DNA of 64,000 nucleotides from Microbacterium sp. ProA8 (GCF_039905635.1 NZ_CP157000.1:3906001-3970000), one strand, 5' to 3'; numbered from the stretch's first letter, positions 1-8,000 are shown. Made by a program: numbers and translations. The notes: generated by a model not told the origin, from the letters alone.

Positions 1-629
1 ATCATCCGCTCTCGCCGCGCCGATCGTTCTCGGCCTGGCGCGAGAGCGTCACCGGGCGCAGCCTTCCCTGGGGCGAGCACGCTCAGGACGCGCTGGACCT
101 GGGCGAGGAGATCCGCGTGGCCATGACGGCGCGGACGCAGGCCGAACTTGCCGAACTCGCGCTGCGGGACCCGCTGACCGGCCTGCACAACCGTCGCTTC
201 CTCGACGACCGCCTGGAAGAGCTCCTGCAGGCCCCCGACCGGCCGGTCGCCCTCGTGTTCCTCGACCTCGACGACTTCAAGGTCGTCAACGACACCTACG
301 GGCACGAGATGGGCGATGCGGTGCTCGCCGCGATCGGCAAGCGACTGAGCGGCGTCTCCCGCGCCTCGGACGCCGTGGTGCGTCTGGGCGGGGACGAGTT
401 CGTGATGGTCTGCGTGGGCGCCGGAGCCGCCGAGGCCGCCGCCATTGCGGGGCGCGCCGTGGAGGCGATCAGGCAGCCCATCATGATCCGGGGCACCGAG
501 ATCGCCGTGAACGCCTCGGCGGGCGTCGTCGGGGCGGAGCCTGGCGCCGCCCCGGGCGAGCTGCTGGTCGCTGCGGACGCCGCGATGTATCGCGCAAAGC
601 GCGACGGGGGCGGCCGGGTTTCAGCGTGA
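1..629 (+). CDS. Bacteriophytochrome-type diguanylate cyclase, 3' part only
   Basis: The gene enters from the left edge in the frame starting at base 3. The first ~35 residues (SFSAWRESVTGRSLPW, then DALDLGEEIR) match the end of a phytochrome PHY domain, which normally reads F..W.E.V.G.S.PW. A complete GGDEF domain follows, with RDPLTGLHNRRFLDD, DLDDFKVVNDTYGHEMGD and the active-site motif RLGGDEF. It should therefore make cyclic di-GMP from two GTP under light or redox control. The chromophore-binding PAS-GAF part lies outside the window, so photoreception is inferred. The last 9 bp overlap the convergent gene ending at 621. An EAL gene lies 0.7 kb downstream. Confidence 0.88.
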   Translation, partial: HPLSPRRSFSAWRESVTGRSLPWGEHAQDALDLGEEIRVAMTARTQAELAELALRDPLTGLHNRRFLDDRLEELLQAPDRPVALVFLDLDDFKVVNDTYGHEMGDAVLAAIGKRLSGVSRASDAVVRLGGDEFVMVCVGAGAAEAAAIAGRAVEAIRQPIMIRGTEIAVNASAGVVGAEPGAAPGELLVAADAAMYRAKRDGGGRVSA

Positions 630-923
630 GGGGAGCTCCGGCTCCGGCACGAGGCGCAGCCCCGTGGAGGAGTTCGCGGTGTCGACGAGGTCCTGCAGCC
701 ACAGCCGGTTGATGTCGGGCATCGGGCCGTCGTACTGGAAGCGCAGAGTGGTGACGGGTGAGATCCACACCGCCTGCCGTGCCGACGTCTGCTGGTCGAC
801 CAGCGAGAACGACAGGTTCTCGCGTCGACGCAGCTTCGCCATGATGACGAGCTCGATATGCGCAAGCGCCCGGTCCTCGATCTCGAAGGATGCCGGTGGG
901 GAGCCGTAGTGAAGTGTGCCCAC
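621..923 (-). CDS. Small MGTL-type protein (DUF7882-like), copy 1
   Basis: This is a 100-residue protein of unknown function. It is clearly paralogous to the gene at 2257: both share MGTL.Y, the LAH...VI.AKLRR block, a W(I/L)SP.VTL.F.Y segment and an LVPEPE/MVPEPE end. Proteins of this type are common in Microbacteriaceae and are often labelled DUF7882. The GTG start at 923 is supported by a TAGGAT -10 box 6 nt upstream, which implies a leaderless mRNA. It is divergent from the gene at 966 and convergent with the GGDEF gene. No catalytic motif is visible and there is no signal peptide or membrane segment. Confidence 0.8.
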   Translation of the reverse strand: MGTLHYGSPPASFEIEDRALAHIELVIMAKLRRRENLSFSLVDQQTSARQAVWISPVTTLRFQYDGPMPDINRLWLQDLVDTANSSTGLRLVPEPELPSR

Positions 924-929
924 CGGTCG

Positions 930-935
930 ATCCTA
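930..935 (-). promoter_or_regulatory. -10 box of leaderless promoter
   Basis: TAGGAT on the minus strand sits 6 nt before the GTG at 923. No Shine-Dalgarno sequence is present, so transcription probably starts at or next to the start codon. Confidence 0.6.
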
Positions 936-953
936 ACCGGCCCCGTCGGCAGG

Positions 954-959
954 TACTGT
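954..959 (+). promoter_or_regulatory. -10 box of leaderless promoter
   Basis: TACTGT lies 6 nt before the ATG at 966 and fixes that start. It is divergent from the -10 at 930-935. Confidence 0.55.
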
Positions 960-965
960 AGGGCC

Positions 966-1223
966 ATGGCGATCGTGAACCGGCTGACTGTCGACGGACG
1001 CGACTATTTCCTCCCCGACCCCGTCTCGGAGCTCAAGGGCAAGATCCTCGAGGCGATCAAGGCGGGTGGCGGGTATGTGAACATCCCCCCGCTGCGCGGC
1101 GGCCCGGGCGTAGACATCCTCTTCTCGCCCGGAATGCCCGTCACCTGGTCGCAGTTCGAGGTCGGGGACGCGGGCGCGACGGCGGATGACCCCTCCGACG
1201 ACGCCGGCGACTACGGGCTCTGA
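966..1223 (+). CDS. Small protein of unknown function (85 aa)
   Basis: I do not recognise a named family. The N-terminal ~60 residues are compact (MAIVNRLTVDGRDYFLPDPV, then a segment with KILEAI and GGGYVNIPP). The tail is acidic, with repeated Asp. There is no membrane segment or signal peptide, so it is probably cytoplasmic. The ATG at 966 is preferred over upstream in-frame starts because a TACTGT -10 box lies 6 nt before it and homology-like sequence begins there. Coding bias agrees with its neighbours. It sits next to the c-di-GMP genes, but a link is only positional. Confidence 0.7.
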   Translation: MAIVNRLTVDGRDYFLPDPVSELKGKILEAIKAGGGYVNIPPLRGGPGVDILFSPGMPVTWSQFEVGDAGATADDPSDDAGDYGL

Positions 1224-1227
1224 CGAG

Positions 1228-1287
1228 CGACCTCTGACCGGGGGCCTCTGACCGGCGACCTCTGACCGGGGGCCTCTGACCGCCGAC
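1228..1287. repeat. Short tandem repeat between convergent genes
   Basis: A unit built of CCTCTGACCGG alternating with GGGG and CGA spacers is repeated four times in about 60 bp, as two near-identical ~29-bp units. It lies between the stop of the gene at 966-1223 and the stop of the EAL gene. Confidence 0.8.
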
Positions 1288-1313
1288 CGAGATGGCGGCC
1301 GCCGCGGCCGCTG

Positions 1314-2147
1314 TCAGACGCGGGCGAGCAGCTCGTCCATCTCGACCACCGACAGCGGCAGCCCCAGAAGGTAGCCCTGGCCGCGGTGGCACCCTCGCGC
1401 CACCGCACGCTCCAGGTCGGCGACGGTCTCGATTCCCTCCGCGACCACCCGCCAGCCGTGGTCGCTGCTGCTCTCGACCACGGCGGCGATCGCGTCATCC
1501 GCTTCCGCATCCGTCCGCTGCGTGAGCGACCGGTCGATCTTCACCTCGTCGATGGGGAGCGCCTCGAGCATCTCGACCGTGGTGTCGCCCGCGGCATAGT
1601 CGTCGACCGAGATCGCGACGCCGACCGAGTGGAGCGACTGGATCGCCGAGAGCATCGGGGGGCGCAGCTGCGGTGACGGCGCCTCGGTGATCTCGATGGT
1701 CATGACCGCCGGGTCGAGGTCGAGTTCGTCGAGTCGGGCGAGCACCGTCTCGGCATAGTGCGACGAGAAGTGCGCCGGGGAAGCATTGACGGCGAGGGAC
1801 AGCGGGTGCCCCTCCGCACGCCAGCGGGCGATCTCGTCTGCGGCGCGCGAGAACACCTGCGCATCCATCTCATCGAGGAACTCCCCAGCCTCCGCCAGAG
1901 GGATGAACCGTTCGGGCGAGACCGCGCCGAGAAGCGCATGGTTCCAGCGGCAGAGCGCCTCGACCGCGACGGGCACAGGCGGTGACGCCCCCAGCGCGGC
2001 ACGTGTCGCGACGAGGTCGTACTGCGGTTGGAACGCGACCCACAGCTCGCCGGCTGAGAGCGCCGAACGCAAGTCCCGAGTGAGTTGAGGCGAGCTGACC
2101 ATTCCACCAGATTCGACGAGTCGATAGATTCGCGCAACACCAGACAC
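1314..2147 (-). CDS. EAL-domain cyclic-di-GMP phosphodiesterase
   Basis: This stand-alone EAL protein hydrolyses c-di-GMP to pGpG. Motifs visible in order are VEALCRW (EAL), the Asn of AVNASP, the Glu of TIEITEA, the DDY metal site, KIDRSL, VAEGIET and GQGYLLGLP. The loop normally reading DDFGTGYSS is DDYAAGDTT here. The acidic ligands remain, so it is probably active, but loop 6 is divergent. There is no membrane segment or sensory domain. The GTG at 2147 has a possible -10 (TAATTC, 8 nt upstream). An ATG at 2102 (MVSSPQLTRDLR), preceded by GGTGGA, is an alternative start. It is likely the partner of the GGDEF gene. Confidence 0.88.
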   Translation of the reverse strand: MSGVARIYRLVESGGMVSSPQLTRDLRSALSAGELWVAFQPQYDLVATRAALGASPPVPVAVEALCRWNHALLGAVSPERFIPLAEAGEFLDEMDAQVFSRAADEIARWRAEGHPLSLAVNASPAHFSSHYAETVLARLDELDLDPAVMTIEITEAPSPQLRPPMLSAIQSLHSVGVAISVDDYAAGDTTVEMLEALPIDEVKIDRSLTQRTDAEADDAIAAVVESSSDHGWRVVAEGIETVADLERAVARGCHRGQGYLLGLPLSVVEMDELLARV

Positions 2148-2243
2148 GAGCGCTCGAATTAGTTATACTCCGCGTCAGCAGCCTCTCGCGGCCGAATCGA
2201 AACCGAGGAGCACGTCTGCGTGGCCGACTCGCCCCGCGCCGAC

Positions 2244-2249
2244 TACTCT
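2244..2249 (+). promoter_or_regulatory. -10 box of leaderless promoter
   Basis: TACTCT lies 7 nt before the ATG at 2257. The GGAGG between them is too close to the ATG to act as a normal Shine-Dalgarno. A second AT-rich hexamer, TATACT, lies at 2164-2169. Confidence 0.5.
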
Positions 2250-2256
2250 GGAGGCG

Positions 2257-2562
2257 ATGGGCACGCTCACCTACGATTCACGGGTCACCGTCTCGTTCGA
2301 CGACCGCATCCTCGCGCACCTGCAGGCAGTCATCTGGGCCAAGCTGCGACGTGGCGAGGCGTTTCCGTTCACCTGGACGGACCCGATGCGCAGCGGCCTC
2401 GGCCGCACCTCGATCTGGCTCAGCCCGAACGTCACGCTGACCTTCGAGTACTTCGGCGGACGGCAGCCGCGCCTGAACCCCGCCTGGGTCGAGGCGCTCA
2501 CCAAGGCTGCCAACTCCCCCGGCGGGCTGACGATGGTCCCCGAGCCTGAGCCTCCCACTTAG
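2257..2562 (+). CDS. Small MGTL-type protein (DUF7882-like), copy 2
   Basis: This 101-residue paralogue of the gene at 621-923 opens MGTLTYDSRV. It has the LAHLQAVIWAKLRRGE block, an IWLSPNVTLTFEYFGG segment and a C-terminal GGLTMVPEPEPP. The function is unknown. The two copies differ mainly in the middle, where Trp-rich FTWTDPM replaces FSLVDQQ. No signal peptide or membrane helix is present. The two paralogues bracket the EAL gene and touch the GGDEF gene, which is the only contextual hint. The start is supported by the -10 at 2244. Confidence 0.8.
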   Translation: MGTLTYDSRVTVSFDDRILAHLQAVIWAKLRRGEAFPFTWTDPMRSGLGRTSIWLSPNVTLTFEYFGGRQPRLNPAWVEALTKAANSPGGLTMVPEPEPPT

Positions 2563-2611
2563 CCGATCGCGCGAGTTCCGTCAAGAGGCAGTGCCGCGAA
2601 TGACGCCTGCT

Positions 2612-2617
2612 TAGCGT
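2612..2617 (+). promoter_or_regulatory. -10 box of leaderless promoter
   Basis: TAGCGT lies 6 nt before the ATG at 2624. No Shine-Dalgarno sequence is visible. Confidence 0.6.
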
Positions 2618-2623
2618 CTTCGT

Positions 2624-2935
2624 ATGACACAGCACGCCGAAGACCTCGACACCAGCTGGGCGGTCCATTGGACGCGACCTCAGCGAGGAGAGTGGCGGGC
2701 CGACCGCCACGGACGCGTCGTCGGCGAGGTGAAACGCGACGGCGAAGCGTACGTCGCCACGCGCGGCAGCCGCACGCTCGGCACGTACCCATCCCTCGGC
2801 GCGGCCCTCGACGCCGTCGATCACCGCCCTCTCAGCACGGTGCAGCCGGATCGCTTCTGGACACTCGTGCTGACCACCATCAACGTCGGCATCATCGCCG
2901 CCATCGGGCTGGTGGCCACCGCCCTGCTGCGCTGA
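2624..2935 (+). CDS. Small C-terminally anchored membrane protein, unknown
   Basis: The protein has 103 residues. The first ~70 are soluble and look like a small beta-rich domain that repeatedly uses short strands (WAVHWTRP, EWRADRHGRVVGEV, YVATRGSRTLGTY). One hydrophobic segment near the C-terminus (residues ~78-101, TLVLTTINVGIIAAIGLVAT) would anchor it with the N-terminal domain in the cytoplasm. No family is recognised. The start follows a TAGCGT -10 box, implying a leaderless mRNA. It is convergent with the thioesterase-like gene at 2960. Confidence 0.7.
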   Translation: MTQHAEDLDTSWAVHWTRPQRGEWRADRHGRVVGEVKRDGEAYVATRGSRTLGTYPSLGAALDAVDHRPLSTVQPDRFWTLVLTTINVGIIAAIGLVATALLR

Positions 2936-2959
2936 CAGACAGCGCGCCCGACTCGGGAA

Positions 2960-3520
2960 TCAGCTCCACACGCTGGGCGCCTCGGCACGGGTGGGCGGAA
3001 GAGCGGATGCCGCAGCCCAGTCGTGCACCCATTCGTCGACCTCGGGCACGCCCTCGGGACGCCCGATCGCGGCGAACAGCTCGTCATGCGACAGCGTGCC
3101 GCCGGAGCGCTTCATCATGCGCGCCCGGATGATGGCCCGGGCGTAGACCTCGCCGTCGACGACCGCGCGATGCTCGAGGTAGACCGCCTTGTCGTCGTGG
3201 CCGATCATGCGGGACTCGACGTCGAACCGCTGCCAGAGGTTGAGCGACTTGCGGAACGTGACGGTCTCGCTCGACACGACGGCGTACCACCCGCGCGCCT
3301 TCATGACGTCCCACAGCCCGGTGCGCACCAGGAGATCCCAGCGGCCGAGGTCGAACAGCGACAGGTAGCGGCCGTTGTTCATGTGGAGCAGCAGGTCGAT
3401 GTCGGTGAGGAGCGTGGTCAGCCGAATCCGGCTGATCCCGGTGGGCGCGAGGCGCCCGCGACGACGCAGGCGCCGGCGCGCGGTCAGCATCACGAGCAAG
3501 GTCCGCCACATCACGTTCAC
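2960..3520 (-). CDS. Acyl-CoA thioesterase-like hotdog protein
   Basis: This 186-residue protein has a 4-hydroxybenzoyl-CoA thioesterase/THEM6-like hotdog fold. The key signature is TDIDLLLHMNNGRYLSLFDLGRWDLL, where the D..LHMNN motif holds the catalytic Asp and substrate-facing residues. A short hydrophobic or basic N-terminus (MWRTLLVMLTARRRLRRRG) may associate with the membrane. The longer upstream reading frame is rejected because the Arg-rich extension is low-complexity, and a TACCAT -10-like box lies 8 nt before the GTG at 3520. The substrate cannot be deduced. Confidence 0.78.
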   Translation of the reverse strand: MNVMWRTLLVMLTARRRLRRRGRLAPTGISRIRLTTLLTDIDLLLHMNNGRYLSLFDLGRWDLLVRTGLWDVMKARGWYAVVSSETVTFRKSLNLWQRFDVESRMIGHDDKAVYLEHRAVVDGEVYARAIIRARMMKRSGGTLSHDELFAAIGRPEGVPEVDEWVHDWAAASALPPTRAEAPSVWS

Positions 3521-3678
3521 GAGGTGCGATGGTAGCGATCCGCGACGGGTCCGCCGATTCGATTGTCGAATTCCGACATCTGCGCGGTGCTGATGCCTGC
3601 GAGACCGGACGGCAACACGTCTCGCCACCCGGTGTTCACCCGCCGTTCGCCGGATTTCAGGTCTCGCGCCGACGCGCG

Positions 3679-3684
3679 TAGAGT
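3679..3684 (+). promoter_or_regulatory. -10 box of leaderless promoter
   Basis: TAGAGT lies 6 nt before the ATG at 3691. Confidence 0.6.
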
Positions 3685-3690
3685 CTGGCC

Positions 3691-4197
3691 ATGGAAGCCG
3701 AAACCCAGACCGACATCGTCGTCCGTCCGGTGCGTGACGTCGACGCGGAGGCCCTTGGCCGCGTACACGCGACCGCCTGGCACGAGACGTACGACCACCT
3801 GATCAGCAAGGCCGCCCTCGAGGCGGTCTCACCCAAGCGCCTCGCCGAGCTGTGGACCCACTGGGCGGTCCAGGGCCCCGAGTTCAAGATGTTCGCCGCT
3901 CTCGTCGGCGGCGAGATCGTCGGATTCGCCGGCTCCGGCCCGGCCCGGGACAAGGACGCGCCGCGGTTCCGCGAGCTGTACTTCATCTACCTGCTGGACG
4001 CCTTCCACGGCACCGGCATCGGGCAGAAGCTCTTCGACGCCGTCGTGGAGCCGGCCGAGGGCGTGTACCTGTGGGTCGCCGACGACAACCCGAGGGCGCA
4101 CCGCTTCTACACGCGCAACGGCTTCACGCTCGACGGGGCCTCGCACACCGAGCCCTTCCTCGGCGAGACCCTCACCGAGGTGCGCTTCGTGCGCTGA
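3691..4197 (+). CDS. GNAT-family N-acetyltransferase
   Basis: This 168-residue GNAT domain is visible from the acetyl-CoA binding motif [23 protein letters not shown], where GTGIG stands for the usual R/Q-x-x-G-x-G/A. It is followed by motif B residues ending HRFYTRNGF. The N-terminal region ([20 protein letters not shown]) is typical of single-domain GNATs that modify small molecules or protein N-termini. The substrate is unknown. It is transcribed on its own from a predicted leaderless promoter, 80 bp before cofE on the same strand. Confidence 0.85.
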   Translation: MEAETQTDIVVRPVRDVDAEALGRVHATAWHETYDHLISKAALEAVSPKRLAELWTHWAVQGPEFKMFAALVGGEIVGFAGSGPARDKDAPRFRELYFIYLLDAFHGTGIGQKLFDAVVEPAEGVYLWVADDNPRAHRFYTRNGFTLDGASHTEPFLGETLTEVRFVR

Positions 4198-4279
4198 TCC
4201 ACCGCTGTCCGCTTCGCAGCGAGGGGCATGTCCGGTTCGCCGGGCATGCCCCCTCGCCGTTTTCGGGAAGACTGGAGCC

Positions 4280-5056
4280 ATGCCGTTCCGCACCGCGCTC
4301 ACCGTCTGGCCCCTCGAGGGCATCCCCGAGATCGAGGCCGGCGCCGACCTCGTCGACGTCATCGTGCGTGCCGCGGGCGACGAGCTCGCGGACGGCGACA
4401 TCCTCGTGGTGACCTCGAAGATCGTGTCGAAGGCCGAAGACCGCTTCGTCGTGGCAGATGACCGCGAAGACGCGATCACGTCCGAGACCGTGCGGGTCGT
4501 GGCATCCCGCACCACCCCGAACGGCTTCACGACGCGCATCGTCGAGAACCGCCTCGGCATGGTGTCGGCGGCGGCAGGCGTGGATGCGTCGAACACCCCG
4601 GACGGCACCGTGCTGCTGCTGCCGGTCGACCCCGACGCGTCGGCTCGCGCGATCGCGGCCGGGCTGCGCGGGCGGCTCGGCGTCGAGGTCGGCGTCATCG
4701 TGTCGGACACCCTGGGCCGGGCGTGGCGCGAGGGCCAGACCGATCACGCCATCGGCGCCGGCGGCGTGCAGGTCTTCGAGGACCTTCGCGGCGGGACGGA
4801 TGCCGAGGGCCGCCCGCTCGTCGTCACGATGCCGTGCGTCGCCGACGAGCTGGCCGCGGCGGCCGATCTCGTCAAGGGCAAGGCGGCGCGGCGTCCCGTC
4901 GCCGTGGTCCGCGGGCGCGGCGACCTCGTCGGGGCTCTGGATCTTCCCGGCGCGCGGTCGATCGTGCGCCCGCTCGAGCGCGACATGTTCCGCCTGGGTG
5001 CCGACGAGGCCTATGCCGAGGGGTTCGCCGCGGGAGCCGCCGCCTCCTCGGCCTGA
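4280..5056 (+). CDS. cofE: Coenzyme F420-0:L-glutamate ligase
   Basis: CofE adds gamma-linked glutamates to F420-0 using GTP, the final elongation step of coenzyme F420. The 258-residue length equals that of the stand-alone archaeal-type CofE. Recognised blocks are [36 protein letters not shown], the [19 protein letters not shown] metal- and nucleotide-binding stretch, and [14 protein letters not shown]. It is not fused to the nitroreductase domain found in mycobacterial FbiB. Other cof/fbi genes are absent from the window. An F420-type oxidoreductase lies at 8122. An AAGACT -10-like hexamer lies 6 nt before the ATG. Confidence 0.92.
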   Translation: MPFRTALTVWPLEGIPEIEAGADLVDVIVRAAGDELADGDILVVTSKIVSKAEDRFVVADDREDAITSETVRVVASRTTPNGFTTRIVENRLGMVSAAAGVDASNTPDGTVLLLPVDPDASARAIAAGLRGRLGVEVGVIVSDTLGRAWREGQTDHAIGAGGVQVFEDLRGGTDAEGRPLVVTMPCVADELAAAADLVKGKAARRPVAVVRGRGDLVGALDLPGARSIVRPLERDMFRLGADEAYAEGFAAGAAASSA

Positions 5057-5082
5057 CCTGTCGGCCCGACCGAGCGACGGAC

Positions 5083-5116
5083 CGGGACGCCGCCGCAGAG
5101 CCGCGACGACGTCCCG
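5083..5116 (-). terminator. Hairpin after the kinase/regulator/DUF4097 operon
   Basis: Read on the minus strand, CGGGACGTCGTCGC pairs with GCGGCGGCGTCCCG over 14 bp, including two G-U pairs, with a 6-nt loop. The G-U pairs favour folding on this strand. There is no U tract, as is common in high-GC actinobacteria. Confidence 0.55.
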
Positions 5117-5136
5117 ATGCCGAGTAGTCCAGTGCG

Positions 5137-5997
5137 TCAGCGCCCGGCCTTCAGCACGGCCTGGCCCGCCGACACCTGCACGCGGACCGTGCTGGACGCG
5201 CCCGGGGTCGAGCCGATCTCGTTCTCGAACTCACCGGCCGACACGTCCGACGTGACGTCGTACTCGCCTTCCGGCACGGTCATCCGCAGCGTGCCGGCGC
5301 TCACATCGGCCTCGATCACGTCGGGTCCGTCCCCGGTGAGAACGGCGTCGAGCGAACCGGCGCTGACCGTCAGCTGGGCTTCGGTCACGCCGTCGAGTTC
5401 GAGCGTGCCGCGTCCGGCGCTGACGTCGGCTCTCAGCGACTCCGCCGATCCCGACACGTCGAACGACCCGGCCGCGAGCGAGAGGTCGAGCTCGCCGAAG
5501 TCGCCGTCGGTGACGAATTCACCGGCCGCGAGCGAGACGTCCGCGTCGAGGCCCTCGAGGGCGGCGGGCAGCAGCAGCACGGCATCCGCTCCGCCGTCGC
5601 CGAACCAGCCGCGCCAGCCGAACCATCCGAGCCGATCGGGCGATGCCACCTCGAGCGTGTCGCCCTCGCGCTCGAAGCGCCAGTTCTCGGCGCCCCACGA
5701 GCTGGTGACCTCGAGCTCGGCCTGCTCCACGTCGGTGAACTCGACGCGCAGTGTTCCCGCGGCGGCGTCGATGTCGAGCTCGCCGACTCCGGCGACGTCG
5801 AGGGAGCGCGTCGAGGTGTGGACGGATGCCGATGCGATCGTCCCGAACAGGGCCGACGTCATCGTGCCCAGCAGCACGACCGCGCCCAGCACGATGATGA
5901 CGATCGCGACGACGCGCGACCCGCCCGCAGGCGCCTGGGGCGCGTCGGCGGGGCGTTCGGGAGCGGCAGGAGGCGGAGGCGTCATGGTGGTGCTCAT
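5137..5997 (-). CDS. DUF4097-family membrane protein with beta-repeat domain
   Basis: The protein has 286 residues. A Pro/Ala-rich N-terminus (MTTMTPPPPAAPERP-like) precedes one membrane helix (VVAIVIIVLGAVVLLGTMTSALF, residues ~30-52). The extracytoplasmic part is built of repeated short beta strands: DIDAAAGTLRVEFT, DVSLAAGEFVTDGDF, DLSLAAGSFDVSG, DVSAGRGTLELDG, LTVSAGSLDAVLT and DVSAGTLRMTV. This is the adhesin-like right-handed repeat of DUF4097. It is the last gene of an operon with a two-component system: its ATG overlaps the regulator stop (ATGA), implying coupled translation. It may be a cell-envelope stress output. The ATG at 5997 is chosen because of that overlap. Confidence 0.85.
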   Translation of the reverse strand: MSTTMTPPPPAAPERPADAPQAPAGGSRVVAIVIIVLGAVVLLGTMTSALFGTIASASVHTSTRSLDVAGVGELDIDAAAGTLRVEFTDVEQAELEVTSSWGAENWRFEREGDTLEVASPDRLGWFGWRGWFGDGGADAVLLLPAALEGLDADVSLAAGEFVTDGDFGELDLSLAAGSFDVSGSAESLRADVSAGRGTLELDGVTEAQLTVSAGSLDAVLTGDGPDVIEADVSAGTLRMTVPEGEYDVTSDVSAGEFENEIGSTPGASSTVRVQVSAGQAVLKAGR

Positions 5998-6734
5998 CGG
6001 TTCGTTCCTGTCTGCGGCCCGCGGCCGCCCGGTGTCTGCGAAGGAAGTGTCTGTGACGGAGGTGCCGGCGGGGGAGGCGGCGTCCCGCCGCCGTGCTCGA
6101 GGTGGGCGATCGCCGCGAGCACGCGGCGATTGCCCGACTCGTCGGGTTCGAGGTTCAGCTTCTGGAAGACGGCGGTGATGTGCTTCTCGACGCTGCCCTC
6201 TGTGACGTGCAGCGTCTTCGCGATCGCCTGGTTGGAGCGGCCCTCCGCGATCAGCGCGAGCACCGACGCCTCGCGGTCGGTGAGGCGCAGCATCCGTTCG
6301 TCCCGCGTGCGGCGACTGAGCAGCTGTGCGACCACCTCCGGGTCGAGCACCGTCGCACCGGCGGCGATGCGCTCGATCGCCTCGAGGAAGTCGGTCACGT
6401 CGGCCACCCGGTCCTTGAGGAGGTAGCCGAGCGCCCCGCCGCTGGACGAGATGAGGTCGGCGGCGTAGCGCTCCTCGACGTACTGCGACAGCACGAGCAC
6501 CGCCAGCTCGGGCAGCCGTGCGCGCAGCGACAGCGCCGCACGGATGCCCTCGTCGGTCCACCTCGGCGGCAGGCGCACGTCGAGGATGCACAGCTCGGGG
6601 GCGGTACGGTCGACGGTCTCGTCGAGGCGTGAGGCGTCGGGGAGGGCGGCGACCACCTCGTGGCCGGCGTCTTCGAGCACGCGCACCAGGCCCGCCCGCA
6701 GCAGGGCCGAGTCTTCGCAGATCAGGACGCGCAT
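5994..6734 (-). CDS. NarL/LuxR-family response regulator
   Basis: The protein has 246 residues. The receiver domain contains acidic CEDSALLRAG, the phospho-acceptor in CILDVRLPP and Lys in YLLKDR. The C-terminal LuxR-type helix-turn-helix is LTDREASVLALIAEGRSNQAIAK followed by VTEGSVEKHITAVFQKL. A Pro/Gln-rich tail of ~30 residues after the HTH is unusual for the family. The gene overlaps the kinase by 13 bp and the DUF4097 gene by 4 bp, so all three are translated together. The likely target is its own operon. Confidence 0.9.
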   Translation of the reverse strand: MRVLICEDSALLRAGLVRVLEDAGHEVVAALPDASRLDETVDRTAPELCILDVRLPPRWTDEGIRAALSLRARLPELAVLVLSQYVEERYAADLISSSGGALGYLLKDRVADVTDFLEAIERIAAGATVLDPEVVAQLLSRRTRDERMLRLTDREASVLALIAEGRSNQAIAKTLHVTEGSVEKHITAVFQKLNLEPDESGNRRVLAAIAHLEHGGGTPPPPPAPPSQTLPSQTPGGRGPQTGTNR

Positions 6735-7987
6735 GGGATGCTCACCTCCACGCTCGTCGGTCCGCCGGCCGGACTGTCGATGCGGGCCTCGCCACCGGCC
6801 GCCAGGACGCGGTTGACGATGCCGTCGAGACCGCCGCCGGCGATCACCCGCGCACCGCCCACGCCGTTGTCTTCCACGCGGGCCCAGAGGGTGCCTGGCT
6901 CGCGCAGCCGCGCGACGACCCGCACCTCGGTGGCGCGCGAGTGCTTCGCCGCGTTGGTCAGCGCTTCGGCGATCACGAAGTACGCCGCCGCTTCGGTCTC
7001 ACGGCTGCAGCGGCCGTCGAGCCGCACGTCGGTGTGCACCGGCACGACCGAGCGCGCCACGAGCGCCGAGAGGGCGGCGTCGAGACCGCGATCGTCGAGG
7101 ACGGACGTATGGATGCCGCGGGCCAGCTGCCGCAGCTCGGTGATGGCCGCCTTGGTCGAGGTGTGCGCCTCGGCGATGAGCGCCCGTGCGGCCTCCGGGT
7201 CGGCGTCGATCTTCTGCTGCGCAAGGCCCAGCGTCATGCCGACCGACACCAGCCGCGGCTGCACGCCGTCGTGGAGGTCGCGCTCGATGCGCGTGCGCTC
7301 GACGTCGGCGGCCCGCACCGCACCGGCGTGCTGCTGGCTCGAGACGCGCGCCTCCGCGGCGAGCTGCGCCTCGCGGGACGGCACCATGACGGCGCGCGCG
7401 ATGATGCCGTGGAGCACACCGAGCCCGACCAGGCCGGCTGCGGCGACGAGCACTGCGATGATGCCCACCGGCACCGCCCACGCGAGCGGGACCTCGATGC
7501 CCGTGCGTGCCAGTCGCACCGCGCTCGCCTCGGCGAAGAGCGGCGTGAAGGCGAGCACGGCGCCTGAGACCAGGAGTCCGGCGAGGGCCACCACGACCCA
7601 CCCGAGGATCGTCGCGATCGCGAGGTTCGCGATCGCCCGCCAAGTGAGGGGGTCGATCGCCTGCATCCAGATCGTGCGCATCGCGCCGCCGAATCCGGGT
7701 CGTCCGCTCCTGCGCGGACGGAGCACCGGGAGCCCGAAGCCGTAGAGGCCGTCGACCCGCTGCGTCTCGAGCCACCCGAGCGCGAACAGCACGTAGACCA
7801 GGCCGACGAGCACGAGCAGGCCGATGCCGAGGACGAACACCAGGGCGACGCCGACGCCCAGCAGCGAGACGACGAGCGAGAAAGCGGCGACGCCGATCAC
7901 GCCCAGCGCGGCGAGCTGCGCGATGGCGCCCGCCACCTGGGCGGGTCGCGTCACCGGGTGGACGGCAGAAGAGTCCGAGGAGGTCAT
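6722..7987 (-). CDS. Sensor histidine kinase (HisKA_3 type)
   Basis: The protein has 421 residues. The N-terminal half is membrane-bound, with several hydrophobic segments: a pair at ~25-70 and a further pair around 140-215, as in the Sensor-domain kinases of actinobacteria. The dimerisation and phosphoacceptor helix reads RIERDLHDGVQPRLVSV, with His as the phosphorylated residue. The ATPase domain has the N box LTNAAKHSRA, DNGVGGA and GGGLDGIVNR. The start at 7987 (MTSSDSSAVHP) is preferred to longer frames because TACCGT lies 7 nt upstream and the extension is Arg/Ala-rich shadow sequence. It pairs with the regulator immediately downstream. Confidence 0.9.
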   Translation of the reverse strand: MTSSDSSAVHPVTRPAQVAGAIAQLAALGVIGVAAFSLVVSLLGVGVALVFVLGIGLLVLVGLVYVLFALGWLETQRVDGLYGFGLPVLRPRRSGRPGFGGAMRTIWMQAIDPLTWRAIANLAIATILGWVVVALAGLLVSGAVLAFTPLFAEASAVRLARTGIEVPLAWAVPVGIIAVLVAAAGLVGLGVLHGIIARAVMVPSREAQLAAEARVSSQQHAGAVRAADVERTRIERDLHDGVQPRLVSVGMTLGLAQQKIDADPEAARALIAEAHTSTKAAITELRQLARGIHTSVLDDRGLDAALSALVARSVVPVHTDVRLDGRCSRETEAAAYFVIAEALTNAAKHSRATEVRVVARLREPGTLWARVEDNGVGGARVIAGGGLDGIVNRVLAAGGEARIDSPAGGPTSVEVSIPCAS

Positions 7988-7994
7988 GCCCCTT

Positions 7995-8000
7995 ACGGTA
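7995..8000 (-). promoter_or_regulatory. -10 box of leaderless promoter (sensor kinase operon)
   Basis: TACCGT on the minus strand lies 7 nt before the ATG at 7987. It decides that start over in-frame upstream codons. Confidence 0.55.

Noticed and set aside
5137..6591. Long frame extending the DUF4097 gene upstream to 6591
   Set aside because: The extension lies inside the response regulator gene on the same strand and is Arg/Gly/Ala-rich shadow sequence. The ATG at 5997 overlaps the regulator stop as expected for coupling.
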